Program-made: the position numbers and the translations under genes
Origin: Phoronis australis
Lineage: Eukaryota > Phoronida > Phoronidae
Assembly: GCA_002633005.1 (NCBI GenBank)
Contig: NMRA01000177.1
Coordinates: 452,580 to 516,579, forward strand
Direction: 5' to 3'
Length of the DNA: 64,000 nt
Notes under the pieces: model-generated
What the model was told of the DNA's origin: nothing
Databases searched by the model: none
The model's input: only the letters and a program-made list of their open reading frames with translations
Part shown: positions 12,501 to 27,500 of the stretch, piece by piece
Layout: each line of letters opens with the position of its first letter
Position numbering within the stretch: the first letter of the stretch is position 1

Positions 12501-15500
12501 TTGAGCCTTATACCTGTGAAATGTGCTTACAAGACCAAAAGTGTTTTCATGGATTTGAATGTAAAATTCTCAAATGTCACAAACGCAAGATTGTTAAGTG
12601 AAATATGTTTAATTTTTTTGTTAGCAATTTTTAAAACACTAAGTGCCATAGCAAAGAATGTTGTTGTTTTTTAAAATGTCTGTTTATTTTTTATTTTTTT
12701 TTGTTTATCAGCTGAGTTTGTGCAAACCTTAAAGGACTATCACATCACTACACCAGAGAAAGTGACGGAAAGTGGACAGTTTGTGTCACGAAAAGTACAC
12801 CACGATCTCCGAAAACGTGATGCCGACCAGAATGTGCATTATCACATGGAAGTGGACGGGAGAAAAATGCACTTGTCACTGAAACCCAACCACAAACTAG
12901 TCGCACCTGGAATGGTGATAGAGCGAAAGAAATCGAGATTTGGTAATGTGACTGACTCGAGGCTTGTGAAAAAGGGTTTTAATCCCTGTCATTTTGTTGG
13001 TGAAATAAAGGGAGAAGAGGGCTCCAAAGTGGCCATCTCCACATGTAATGGTTTGGTAAGTTGATTTGTTGCTAATTTGTTTGACTGTCTTGTGTATGAG
13101 ATTGGGTGTGTGCATGATATAATCGGATTTTGGTGGGTCTTAATTATCAGCCAGCATAAGCTCTGCCTAGGTGCTTGTACTAGTTGTACAGGAGCCTGAG
13201 TATAGCAACTTTATGTAGACTTCATTTATGGCAATTGGAGTGTACAGTGATGCAAATGCCGTATGGTAACAGAAGTCGTTGAGTTGTCTGCAGCTGAACG
13301 TTAAATTAGAGCGAAATTGGTCAGTGAATGCTCTGTTTCAGTCGGCAAGTCGTTTACAAATTTTTGACTCGATAAGTCAAGTCGGATTACTTGCCTACAT
13401 GTCTGATTAGTCGCACACAACAGTTGACTGCAAAGTTGTGGAAGACTTACCATGTTGTGTAGACAGAACCTATTTCTATCAGTTAAGCTTGCTCATCCCT
13501 AGTTAGACTTTTCCTGAGCAGTGAGAAAACACTGTTCAGTTGACCAATCGAATTGCACTTATCCTCTATTTACATATGCGATTTGCATACTTATCTTTTT
13601 GATATTGTAGCACTACTTGTTTGTCAGCAAATGTGACTTGAATGTTTTTAGTGATCATGCATCAAGTGTCAAGTCACGTGAATCCATTTTCGTGTGATGT
13701 TTCTTAGACATGAAACCAAAGTCAAGCTTATTCATTGAAGCCAAGAAAATGCTGTCACTAGGTACACATGTGTGGAGAAAATGCTAGCGTTTAGCCAGAC
13801 AGATGTGCTGTCCTTGCACCAGTTATTTTCTCCTGAAGTTGTTTATTTCCTCACCAACCCTATTGGGTTTAAAGTCAAAGTTGGTGTAAAAGCACTGTTT
13901 ACTCCCTGCAATAATTGATTAGACGCTAGGCAGCGATAAACAAAAGTTTATATCTTGTGGGCATTTGTGTCCTTTGAAGTCTAAGGTCTGGTTACAGACT
14001 TCCTATCCAAAACGCCAGCTGTTTTGGGGCAACACAAACCACCAGCAAAAGTGATTCTTGCACCCATTTTGACGTTGTTTGAGAATGTGGCATTTGTGAG
14101 TCAGGTATTAATGTATTGTAATCTCCTGTTCAATTCAGTTAGTCAAGTACACTCTGAAATGCTCTTTAGACCAGTTGACATTGCCTTGACCATTACTCGG
14201 ACAGAGGTTGACGGTTTGCAGCCAGTGCATCAGGCTTCAGCCTCCCTTCAAACTGACCGGTAACTGACCCATGAGTGGAGATAAATCTTGTACTGAACAT
14301 TGGGCAGGAAGTGTGGACTTCTGTAGGAAGTCTTCTCTGTGTTTGTCCACCTGATTGTCACTACAAGATCATCCCCAAGGCTTGTGAGGTATAGGTGCTA
14401 GTGTGAGGCGCAATAGTTCGACAGGTGAAATTTAATTTTGTTAAATTTCTGCACAAAAATAGCTTTGTCAAGAAATTTTACTTTGCTTTTAAACATGGGT
14501 TGTTCAGGATGCTCTTTTACCCAAACAGTTCAAAATTTCGTAAGCAATTGAAAAATAGAGAAATGCCTATTTTAGCAAACAATTTTGCCCCAAATTAAAG
14601 AATTATTACTGTGGTTGTCTCACTCCAGCAGGTCTTATTGACTTTAGTAAAGTACTGCCGACTGGACTGGAGGATTGCTCAAGGTGCCCAGATTTACAGT
14701 AAACCTGTTGATATACATTTTCCTAACCATGTAAGGCATTCTTCAAATGAATCCGTCAGGACAAATCTGTACACGCGGTCTCAATTTAAGTGGCTAACTA
14801 TTCTTAACTTGTTCCAATTGTTAAAAAATGTCTAGGGCTGGCTGTAACATTGGCTTCTGGAACTGGTCTTTCATACGGTCCCAGGCTCGCATACCCCACC
14901 TGTAGTGATAGTTGTGAGCCAGTGATGGCAATTACAAATAAAGTGTCAATTATGTTCCTGGTCGCAGCTCGCGGTCTGTGCGTTCTAGTTCTCACTCAGC
15001 TTGGCGCTGATTTGTGATGGTTTCGTCAGTTGTTAAGCAGTGGTTCAACCACACAGAGGTGCAATTAATTTACTTTAAGCGATTAATCTACTCCCAGAAC
15101 TGTGGTCTGGGTTAAAGCTATCACCATTCACCTTTAATGACTGGCTGCAAGTCTGGTATTTAATGATTGCAGACACAGGTGTGGTAATTAGGGGCTAAGG
15201 GAGGGTCGACCAGGGAAAACATAGGGTGGGACTGGTCTCCTGTCTTCACATTAATGTAGAAGTGACTCTCCCCCCCCCTCCCCGAGCAGACCGTCTGGAC
15301 CCCCTACGGATCTACCCCTGTAACAGCAAATACTTGGACCCCTGGATTCATGCTTTGTTTGTTGACCCTCTAAAGCTCCATGTTAGGATTTAGACTAGTC
15401 TACATTATTGTGGAGAAGTGCTGTAAATTTGAGTTTAGTTTCACTACTAATGGCCCTGTGTCTGACAGTTGTTTGAGACTGGTATTTGTATCAAGCTTTG

Positions 15501-18500
15501 TTGAGTCAGTTGGTCTTAATTTGTAGTTAAATCAACCTGAAGTCAAGCTTGGCTTGCTGGGACTGGACTCAGTCAGTTTATAGTAGTCCTTAGGGGTGAC
15601 ATTCCCTGAGTGTGATAAGTGGACATTAAAAACCCTTATCCATTTAAGGTGTTAGTGAATGCAGTAATCATGGCTGGTGTAGCCAGGGCCATTTCTTGCT
15701 GAGGAATGGTGCAGGTCAGCATAATTAATGTTATAAAGGTTCCTAGCATTTTAAAAGATGAATGAAAAAGCTGCAAAGTAATTTTATTTTCATGCAGTAA
15801 ATGTTTCTAGCCTGAAGCAGTTGTACTGTAACAAAGGCCATAGACCCCTCGTGTACAAAAACCCTTTTCAATAGTGCTGCAAGATCATTTGAAATTCGTC
15901 AAACTTAGTCATTTTCATGAGGCATGCAGAAGTCAGTGCTGTGTGGCCAAACCTACACTGGCTGTTGGGGTAGAGACTATTAAATTTTTACTTATCCAGT
16001 ATTAAAAGTATGATGCATAGAGTCAGATGAGTTAACATACATAGGGTGAATTTTGCCTTTCATTAAAGCCAGACAGGACAGGTAATTAGGTACACAAAAT
16101 ATGAGCTCTTGTGCTCAGGCAGACTTTCCAGTGCAGATGCAAATTGTAGGCTTACATCAGTGTGTACTGACTATCCAGTCACATGGCAGCACCAATTGGT
16201 CAGGGCAAACAAGACAGACAATGGCTGAGTAGCCCTGAACCTTGTTTAGTCTGCTACCTGTACCTGTCTTATTGATAATGATCACTCTTCCTTCAAGATC
16301 ATTAGATGTCTGTTGTGGGCCAGTGTTGCAGTCATCAAACCTAATAGATTGGGGGACAAAAAGGTATTGGCCTGTTGAGTTTGTGTTGTGTTAGGTGGGT
16401 TTAGTAAGAAGAAATGGAGAATTGGCCAAATTAATGCAGTGACCAACCCAGAATGCAGCCTTTTAGAAATTAATGGACTTGGTTTATGAATTTGTTGAGA
16501 CCCCTTAATCATACATGGATGTTTTTAAATCTAGGCCCAGAACGAGACAATGCGAACTGATGAAACCTGAATTCAGAGAAAATTAGGCCTGATTTGTAAA
16601 GGTGATTGATGCCCTTTGTGGAAGGATGGTTTTACATCGAGGCCTTGGTTATCTGGATAATGTTGAATTTAAAAACAAAATGAATTTAAAGATTTAATTT
16701 GTCTTTTGTATTAATAACCGTAGAAGACGGTTATTATTCCTCTATCATTTACTGAAATGCTGGTGTCCGACTAGAGATAAACACATTAAATTGTTGTGCA
16801 TTTTTAAACACGCGAGACCATTGTGCCTAGAAATGTTGAATTGTAGGGTGTTCTTCAATGAGGCGAGGCCATCGTCCCAGGTTGTTGAACTTTTACTTTT
16901 TTGAGCCATGAGAATGCTGCAGATGAAATTGAGTGAAGCTATGTGTGACCTCGTGTATTATGTTATGTTATTTTTTTCTAAAAATTTGCATTTTATAAGT
17001 TCATGACTGGTTTCACGCTCCAGTGATTTTGTCTAGTACCGTCATTGGAAGGGGGGTTTGTTGATCTATTGGCATTGTTTTGTTGTGCCCGCAGGTATTT
17101 TTTTGGAGTGTTAAGCCCCCCTGAAGTCCTCGTAAATCCACCACTGTGTCGCGATATAATTATTCTTCATCCCGTACACATGTTATCACCTTAAATGCGC
17201 TTCTGATTTCAAATCACCAGGGTGTCTACAGTTACACATAGGTTATGAATTTTGTGTGTGGGTTACAACTTAATACTATAATTGTTAGATTTTGGAATAT
17301 GGCTTCATTTCCAAGGTTTTTAACTGGAAGACTTTTCCCCATTTTATATAAACTTGTTGAATAAAACTGATAGAAGTTATTTGTGAACTGAAGTGAGTAT
17401 TGTTCGAGCTGTTCTGTAGTGTGTTCAATTGGGCTGTTTGTGGTGAGACCACACTTGCAATACAAAATCTTGTACAATAGCAGTTGTGAAATCTGGATGT
17501 TAAGGTACTATTTTCTCCCATAATTCATTGCCATCCATCTCTTTGTGAGGCAGCCTTGTTATATTGTTCAGTAAAGTGATCTTGCTTGTTCTCGCCAATA
17601 TCACAAGTCATCTGCCTTAAATGAATGCCCTCCTAATTTCAGAGCAAATATGTTATGAAAAACTAGTAACAGGGGCCCAACTTGGATGTTTGTATAACCA
17701 TGATGAGGGTTTAATTGGGCGTTTAACTCGAGCATGTCATGTATCTGATCTCTAGTGTGAGACATGGATTTGTTTTCTTTAGAGAAGGTGTTACAACAGA
17801 CTATTGTACTGGAAGAGTTCAGCCTGTAATGTTAAACTTCATCCATTTCTGATTTGTTCCCAACTGCGTTACGGTGGTTCATTCATTTTTGCCAAAAATC
17901 ATTGTTGTCGGCGTTCCGCATGTCTTTGTAAAAGCCATGAACCTTGTAGAATGATTCAGGCACTCAAGGTTCATTAAAACGTGATACATAATACTCTATT
18001 ACTGTTGAATGGGGGGTGAATTAAATTGAATGTCTCGATTGTGAATAAAATCTTTATGCGTGGCCTTTTTTAGCCAAAAAACCCGCAACATTAGGAAGGG
18101 TGAAAAATCTGTGACCGGTGTTGTTTGCTGACTTGTTAGTGCTGGTTTGCTGTAATTTTCACAACAATAAATCTGATAAGATTATATCTATACAGGTATG
18201 CAAAGTTTCATGAAGCTACAGGTGCGCACTGTTACAATTACGCAATCAGTTTGTGGAATAACAAGCAATCACAATACAAATTCCAAATTGTCATTTTTTG
18301 TCCCAATCTAATTTTCACCTGAATGAAGCTGTTAATGTGGTATCATTGCCAATGTACCTGAAACTACCTGAAGTCCATTCTGTGATTATGCAACAGCAGC
18401 TTGTGGTCTGCTAAATCACCACAATACAGGCCCCTACTTGGCATTCTTCTCCACCCAAACCTCATTAGTTCCCTTTCAACCCTCTCTCTTACCCTTTGAT

Positions 18501-21500
18501 ATTGCTAGCTCTTGTACACCTTGAAGTCCCTCCAAGAGACCTTTTGATTTTCTTTTAGATTTTTCGTATAAACTTTGGCCTTTATTTGAGCTTTTGCCAG
18601 TGTGACTCTTTGAAGGGCTGACCGGAAAAATTGGTAAATAAACTGCTGCTCATTTCTGTGTTCCAATTGTTGTCTGGTGTCTATGGGAAAAATGGTAGCA
18701 TACATGCTAATGATCTCTCAGACAGGCATCTGTGAAAAGAAACATTAATATATTCCAAATGTAAATATTGCCTTTAAAACTGTAGCTTTGGTTTTTAATA
18801 ACAATTCACCTTTATAATAGATATTTTGAATGGACATACTTCTGAGCCCACATCTTTGTGAAATAGTCCTGACTTCTGATCCATCCCCTAGGCTAAGCTT
18901 AAATTGTATAAGTCTACTTAATCTTTTCTGGTAGTATTTTAGTGTCCCATTTCATTATATTAACTAGATTTCCATAACTATGCATTCTTACTTTGTCTGT
19001 AACAGCTCAGTAAAAGTTGTAAGATAACATACCCACTTAATTGTAGTGATAAACGAATTATAAAGATATATCTTCTGTATCATAGTGATTAATACAATTC
19101 AGAATAGTTACCAGTTCAGCAGAGCTTGAAAGTAAGATGCACGAATTCTGATCTCTCAAACTTGTGAAAAGACATATACTGAAAAAATTCTATCAATATT
19201 ATCAACATAAAATAGCAAGGTGTAGTCAGCCACTGAAAATTCGTAATGTTGACAATCGTCTTGCAGGTGCACAGAGCAGGTGGATCGTCTGCTTTGTTAC
19301 TGTGTATTTTTTTGACCAAGTGGTACTGAACAACTGTCAATAACTGTCAATCACTCTGACAGTGACCTTGACATTGGGCTGCAGGTTGCCTTATCTCATT
19401 GTATCAAAACTCAGTTTCCGAAATTAATTCTCCTCTTGTAGAACAATTGTCCGTTTATGTTACTGAAAGTGTAACCTGTGTAACCTGTCACACATCAGGA
19501 ATTTTGTGTAGAGTCTTGCCACTAAGATATTGCATTTATCAGTTGTAGCATATTGGTGTCCCTTTAATCTTTTACAATCAACTCCGCTGTGTGTATTGGA
19601 AGCAGGTAGCTCCACTGATTGCATTGATAAACTGAAGTGTGGGCTGTTTTACCTGACAGGTTTGGGTTAATTAATTGTCTTACCTGGATCGGTAAAGTGG
19701 GAAAAAGTCGACCCTAATAACTTTGTGGAAGAGAGGTGTGTTGCGAGTCACATAACCATCAGGGTTACACGGTGTACTTTAGACTTGAGCACCAAATAAT
19801 TGGCTCTGATTTCTAACACTGGAATGGCTGGTGCAAACTGCATTGAAGTTATGGGTCAAGCTGACTGTCACATTTCTGAAATTTTTAGAACTAAAATGAA
19901 ATAAGCAAAAATTTAGGTAGGTATTAACTCAAGTGAGAAAGATCAGTACATTAACTTGCCGGTGCGTTATTTGCTCTGAAAATTCATGAAATCAAATTTT
20001 CGTTCAAGTTTTTCAAATGTTGACTAAATTACATTTTTGAATAAATATTCATATTTTACCTATTTTGACAGCTTATACTTCGCTAGTTATATAGTACAGA
20101 AATTATTCTTGATACGGTATTCATTTTGTTGAGATATTTGGCTAAATGACTTTCCATCAATAACATTTTTGCTGGCTGGTATGGTAAGAATCACTAATTA
20201 TTATCATATCGCTGTTTTATATTTCTTCATTTTTCAACGGCTTCTAACTTTGTTTGAATACTTGTAATTTTTTATAACATTGTCTTGTAGCTTTGGTAAG
20301 AGAACTTAAAAAATGATATAGGTTTACTTTGGTGCATCATTTTGATAAAAATAAGGAACTATAATTTCAAATGTCTGTCATGTTGGTCAGATTTCATTGA
20401 TATAACCTCTACAGGTACGCCGCTTGACTTAGGTTTTGAGCATTTAGGAGGGATTTGAGTACTACTTATAAGCACCCTCTGTCTATTAGTGTTGGCAAAT
20501 CTTATAAAACTTCAACAAGACCAAACCTTCTTAGGGTGGCCAGGGACACAATTGGTGCTGTTACTTTGTTTGTTCACAGTATAATTACCTTTAAAGTGGT
20601 TTGTCTAAGTGGTGTAATTGGGGTTATCTGATCAAGCTTTATTATTGACTAGTGACAAGTGTGTGGGGTACAAGAGCTTCTTCTGAGCACTTGGTTAGGC
20701 TAATCACTATAGTTTTCCTCCTATCACTGCATTCAGGTCTTGTCATCCAGTTCATTGACACTATCCCTATGACGCTGCCACATAATTATACTATTCTGTT
20801 TGAGTTTTTGTATTCGCTTCAACTGTATTGTCTATAGTCGGATTCACATACGATTCACGCAAGCATCCATTTGATAGATTTTAGCTAAAACGTTCTATAG
20901 AACACACAAAAAGTGTTCGAACGAAACTTCCCAGAATTCTCTGCCATGATTGCTGGGCGGAAGACCAATTCGAAGTCAGAGTAGTATGCTCTTATGTCTG
21001 AGATTCAGAAGAAATTAACAGGACGGTTAGAAAGATGCCTAAGCCATTTTGTAATCAGATTTTTTCAAGCATAATAGTTATTACAAGTCACTTTTGCTGT
21101 TAACAGTACTAGCTTAAAGAAAAGTTCTAGCTAATCCTATTACTTAATATGTTATAAGTTTTTTAAGCATTTTAGATCGTACCCAGAACATTTTAAAATT
21201 TGTTTTCGCACAATAAATGTAAAGGTTTTAACTTAAAACATCCCAGATCAATCCTTTTATGTGACTTTATGTTAAGTCGGTGGGTTGTCATGCATGAAAA
21301 TACAATAAAAACATTTGATTCACACAAACTGAAAGTTCACCATCTTGAATTATTGTCACTGGCATTCAATTGTCTTAACAAGTAGTTACCTTTTTCTTCA
21401 TTTTGTTCACATGAACAGTACATAAGTGCTGATTGTAAGTTGTTTGTCAAACTTGTCTGTTTCCTTTATATGGTTGTGACTGTAATCTGGAACCTCTTCT

Positions 21501-24500
21501 GCTTGTTAGAAACAAAATTTATGTACGATAAAATTTCACCGATTCCATACAAAGCGATTACCGAAATGGCATTTTTTGTTTTTTATAGACTTCTAACATT
21601 GTTTCAAATGTTCATGATTTCTCAAAACAGTATCTGGTAGCTTGGGATAAGAACAAGCATTTATTTGGTGCTATTTGCCTTTTATGAAAATATCAAAAAT
21701 AAAATTTTTATATTTGTCCTGCCATATTTTGTCCTAAATTGGTGACACTGTATTGTATTCAATACTATCATCTTATTTCATTCACCAATATGAAGTTTGT
21801 ACTATGTGAGCAGAAATGAAATGTTAATATTTACCAACCAACTTACCTAAGACCAATCCCTTGTCAAAGTAGAAGGTTCCTGGGTGGTTTTTGTAAGGCA
21901 GAAACTACTCCTATAGGGTTAAAATCGAATTTGGATATTCATCGCTTGTTACAAGCTTGGGTTTGCTCCAGGTGAAATCACCCTGGTATTACCTGTACAT
22001 GTGTCACATAAATAAACTGACAGAAGTGAGCACTTTCACTGATAAGCCAGGCCCAAAGAAGTCTTGGGTTGGCACAGGTATTAACGAGTGATAGAGATGT
22101 CACCTGGCATGGGCCTTGTTATAGATAAGTGCGTTTGACATGGTTATCAGTAAAAGTTGGGTTAATTTGTAAAAGCGAGTCACACAAGTGGAGCCCCAAT
22201 ATTTATGGTTGTACCTCTACCTTGTTATCAGTGGATCCGCAGGTGGCACCACTGTATTTCCTAAACATGTTGTAAAGTCTCACCCCTTTAGGACCCAATC
22301 ACGTATAATTGAAATTTTTATCTCATTTTTTCATTAAATATACGCAGCATGAAATTGACCCGTCGCAGTTTCCAAGGTCTGTACTGTAGCTAAGGTACCC
22401 CCAAACACAGGCGTATTTAGGGGAGGGGGGACATTCCTTTTGGAGGCCCCGTTAACATTTTTCACAAGAAAACTGGTTGGGTGCCCCCTTCTGACATCAT
22501 AGGTCTGCCAGTACACCAAACATTGCAGTGAGTTGTAAAATTATGGTCATCCATGACAACTGAAAAACCACCCAGCAGATACATTGTTTGTTCTGCGTGC
22601 CGAGAAGTGTCCCATTGGAGTTTGCAGCAATGACGGATATTCCATTTGAACACAAACACTGATTACAGTCTGTAATGAGCCAATGATGGAAATACAGGAA
22701 TGAGGTCAAAGGTCAGTATGACAATCCACACCAATACACAAACCTTTCAACATCTTAAAGTTATGCAGGATCTTATCTACAAGTTTGTGTATTTAGCCAA
22801 ATACTGCAAGGCTATAAATTTCAACTCCATATGTATTTTCTGATAGCATAAAGCCTGAATAATTTGATTTTCCCATTAATTAGGTCACGTGACCATGTCT
22901 TTTCAGTAAAACTTGGGTAAAATGAAAAGTACATTCATTAATAAAATTTCCTGGTGACGATAGCAAGACCAAATTGGTTTGATGTAAATGATCAAGATGA
23001 AAGCTCAAAAGTGCCGTTTCAGTTTTCTTAATTATCATTTTGTTTTCGTTTTATGCAACTTGAGATTTATCAGAAAAGTTATAGAAGTCCTACTTTCAAT
23101 AACCTATTATTTGGCAATAAATCAAGCGTGGTAATGCTGCGAACAATCTGTCCTGTCAGCACGCCATTTTTGGTCACATCACGTGACCTAATGAATGGAA
23201 GTCCGAAAAGATTTCTGCCCCCGACCGGGACTCGAACCCAGTACCTTCTGCTAACCGTGCAGACGCTTTAGCCACTGAGCCATGGGTACCACTGGTCAAA
23301 CACAGATATCCAATCACACTTAGTAGTGGGCATCTTACCCTTACTGAAAAAGATATATTTCTACACCAGCAAGATGATGTTTTTAAATACCAAATCATTT
23401 TGGTTTGGAATTCAACGTTAGGCCTGTTCATGCGACTTTTTTGCGGAAATTTCTGCGCAATATTTTTGCAGAATCAGGATTGCGGAAAAAAATTACTGCA
23501 AGAACGCTGCGGAGTTTATTTCGGAAAATGCTCCAGATGCCATGACAGTTGTTTACACATGCTTGATGATACATCGCACTGCGCATGGTACAAGAATTCA
23601 CGCTTTACTTCAAAAAAGTCTCGAAATCTCTGTTGTCTCGTTATAAAAATTTAGTTTATCCAAAAATGTAGTCTGAGGCAGAGACTGAGTTACTCATCGG
23701 CTTGTAGCGGGAAGCGGTAGTGGATGGCCAGCTGTCTGGGACAAAGAAGGCTGGGCCAGCTTTCGTTAGAATCAGGAACGAACTTGAGGTAGCTGGGCAA
23801 AATTCAGTTCTGATCAATCAGTTGAGTCACGAGACCTGATAAATAGCTGTGTTCGTGTCAGCGGCACATTCTTTTCCCTCCATTTGTATTTTCATTTGCT
23901 AGGGTAAGACAGAAATTGTGGAATTTCCAAAGTCGCATGAACGGTCGCGGATTTGGGAAATTTTGTCAGAATGGAATTGTGCATTTTCTCCGCGAAGCTT
24001 TTTCTTGAGTGAATGGGCCTATTGACAGCTAAACATAAGGGGAATGCAGCTTTCAAGTAACTTAACCAAGGGTTGAACAGTTCACATTTGTAACAGTGGT
24101 AAAAATGTTCAGTTGATTGTCATTTGTCTGGCTAGCAATGCAGTTGAACAAGACCATTTTGATAAATTGTTAAATTAACATGTTGAAATACCTCTGAGCA
24201 CAGCCATATATTGACTCAGGTTGACAACAGCTCACCTGGGATATAGATATACCTGCTAAGAATTGCATAATATTGTTTAATATAAAGGATAGCCGTGGCA
24301 GTTATATGATAACCCCAATAACGGCTATCAAGGAAATGTCAAACAAAAATGTGAAACAAAGGTATTTGTGACCCCATAAAGTAGGATTTATCTCTCATGT
24401 TTCTCACTGTTGCATTACAGGAACTTGTCATAATTCCAGCTAAAATCTCACTAAGATGTTCTTCTTTAACTATAGAGATCTTATTTCAATGCAATACCAC

Positions 24501-27500
24501 AATTTAACGACAAGTTGTTCTTTGCTGTAGACGTTTTTTAATTTCCAAATCGCACACTGCACCTGTGAATTGTTTCTCATGATTTTGAATTTTATTAAAG
24601 GCTATAAAACGGCAATTTCGAAGTCTGTTCTGACTCTTGAATTGTGAATAGACCAGGGACGATGCACTTATATCTTGCAATGGCATTATAATACTTATAG
24701 ATTTGTTTTTGATTCGCAGTTGTCTGTATGCAATTGTTTTCCGACCAAGAAATGTGGCATTGTTAAATAAGTTCTTGGTTTCCATGCTTAAAAATGTTAA
24801 GTAATTAGTTGCGTAGACCTTGAGACTGGTTGAATCCACATCGTTAGTGCTTGCTTCATGTCACTGGGTTGTATGCTATGCTAAGCATTATTCTCTCTTG
24901 CCCCTTTCATATTGACTTAACTCCTGTCTGAGCGGAGTGTCGACGTATACTGCGAAGTTAACTGGACCGTTCATACTGGCTTCGGTAGTTAGTGAACATG
25001 GAAGTAAACGGTAGGTGACGCAGTCGTCATCGCAAGTTATCGCATGGTAGCGCTGCACGCTAAGATTTTTTCAGTGTGACAATTTGGGACCATTAACATG
25101 TACTAATTGACATAAAACTTATTTTTAAATCGATTGGTGATCATTAGAGCAAAATATAAGCAACTATTAGCGACGGTACTACCCTGTAATTGTTGACGAT
25201 AACAGTGGCACCTGGCGATAACTTCGATAGGACCGAAGTTGACCATTCATACTGCACCGCAGCCTCGACGCTCCGCTCTTAAATCCACCTGTTTAGTTCG
25301 AAGTTAACTGGCGCTGTTAACTTCGATCCTGGACTGACATTAAGCGTTCATATTGACCGCAACTCCCCAAAACATCGACTCGTCGACGTTAGTATGAAAG
25401 GCTCTTTTGAGCAAAAATCCAGACATGTTGTAAATATTGCATTGACTTTTAATGTCCTAATCCACCTTTCTGCTTCTTCACAGAAACAAAAAAAGTTTAA
25501 CAATACTTTTATTTGCTTAGGATGTTGTCATTTTTACAAAAAAAACTAGGTACCGGTTGTGTTCGAGACTGTCAATTATTTGTTTAGCAAAACAGACAAA
25601 ATTTTGTCTTTTCAAATATGGCAAGATTTTAGACATGGCTCAGAATGTTTCAAACATGGCTCAGAACTTTTCAAACATGGCTCAGAACTTTTCAAACATG
25701 GCTCAGAACTTATCAAACATGGCTCAGAACTTTTCAAACATGGCTCAGAACTTTTCAAACATGGCTCAGAACTTTTCAAACATGGCTCAAATTTACCAGA
25801 CACGACTATGATCTTTTCAGACATGGCTCACGATTTCCGGAAAACGTGACTTGAAACTTTTCAAGGAGATGTGTTATAACTCCGCCAGTCTGCCAGTGTT
25901 GGACTATGTACATATATTCAAGTATAAGTATTTACTTAAAGATTATTGGAGGTCATTAATCCCCATGTTCTGTTTGGTGATGTTTGATTGGCATTTCATA
26001 TTATGTAATATTTATGCACTGACTTGATGATCACGCCAATTAGGATTAGATGTTCCACAAATTGTTATTGATATTCAGGGTAGACTAGTAACATACTGTG
26101 CCAATGATAAAAGAAGTCCATTATCTACTAATCGGGTTGTTTATGATTTCTATAAAGTATTTATGACCCTTGAAATACTGCGCCAGACCATCAGTAACAT
26201 TTTTCAGTTTGCATCATACCTTACTGTTTAGTCTGATGAAAGGAATCTTTTTACAAGCTCTGAATGTCTGTTTTCTCTACCTAGTGGTGGATGTGGAAAT
26301 TTCAATGAAAAACCCATTCTCAGACTAGCTAAATTACTAGTCTTCTCCCTAGCTTTTCGACTAATAGTGAAAATGCTGACAATGTGAATGGTTGAAAGTG
26401 TCACTTTCACGGGGGGGCGGGGCTTTGCTGGTTATTTGCTTGCACTTTGAGTTACTTTCTTGAAAACTGCTTTCATTTGCGCTATGAGTTTCGTAGCCAG
26501 ACCCGTATACTTCAAAGGACACACATGCGGAAGGGAAGGAGGCACGTATTTAGCGCTGGCTGTGTTAATCAATTTATTGCAGAGATTGAAAATCTATTGG
26601 CGTGGTGAGGAAACAAACTACCTGCAGCAGTGCTGGTGAAAATGACACATCTGTGTGGCAAATTCGCTAGCATTTTCGCTAGTAAAAATTGCTTAACTTT
26701 TCGCCTCTCGTGGAGCCTGGTATGAGTATACGTCAAGCTTTAATGGTTCGTTTTTTTTCTGCGTGGGACAAACTTAATGGAACACAGTGTACCCGTTTTC
26801 TGGTTTCATGATTAAAAACAGTAACCATTAGCCGTTATGGGTTGGCGTTATGCTTCTGAATTGAATTACTTTTAATGGACGGCATAATTGACCTTGATTT
26901 TTATGAATTAGTTAACTACCTAAACTAAACGTTTGTGTGTCGTGTCTTTTCTGTGCATTCACTATTGGTGAATACCGTCTGAAAATAATGCTGTAACGAG
27001 GTTTCAACCATGGTTTGAAGAAATGTAACATCTTCTGTACTTCAACAGGGAATTCTGTTGAACTTAGACTAATTGCTATAAAAAGTAAAAGTGATTTTAT
27101 TATCATTATTACCTTTGCAGTTCTTATTTTACCCATGAACCTATTCTAGAAATACAGGGTTTTTCAAAAGATTATTTTTGCGCAATTGCTTTGTTCAAGA
27201 TTGTGTCATACCAAATCAACTGGGGTACTACAAGAGTGTTGATTTAAGCTGCAAATTTAGTTGTACCTTTCAGACCGGCTGTGCTGTGGTTGTTAACGGA
27301 TACCAGTCATCATAGTTTGATGCATTGTTCAAAGCTAAGTGCCAGAAGATGGCGCTTCAAAAGCGCGCAGGTGTAATATTTTTAATTTGAAGTATCAAAA
27401 TATGGTTTGATAATAAATGAAATGGAAGTGTTTATAGTGGTATAATGGTGTATTGTTTGAAAAGTTGGAAAAAATATAAAATACCTCCACAGGGGCTATC

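Noticed and set aside
12897-13115. Minus-strand ORF opposite exon 2
   Set aside because: Shadow of the prodomain exon, with no independent signal.
23210-23292. tRNA gene
   Set aside because: A and B boxes are present but a full cloverleaf with paired acceptor ends is not; the B box is followed by a unique tail, as in a SINE.
25557-25854. Several overlapping repetitive ORFs
   Set aside because: All derive from the 21-bp minisatellite and exist in four frames at once.
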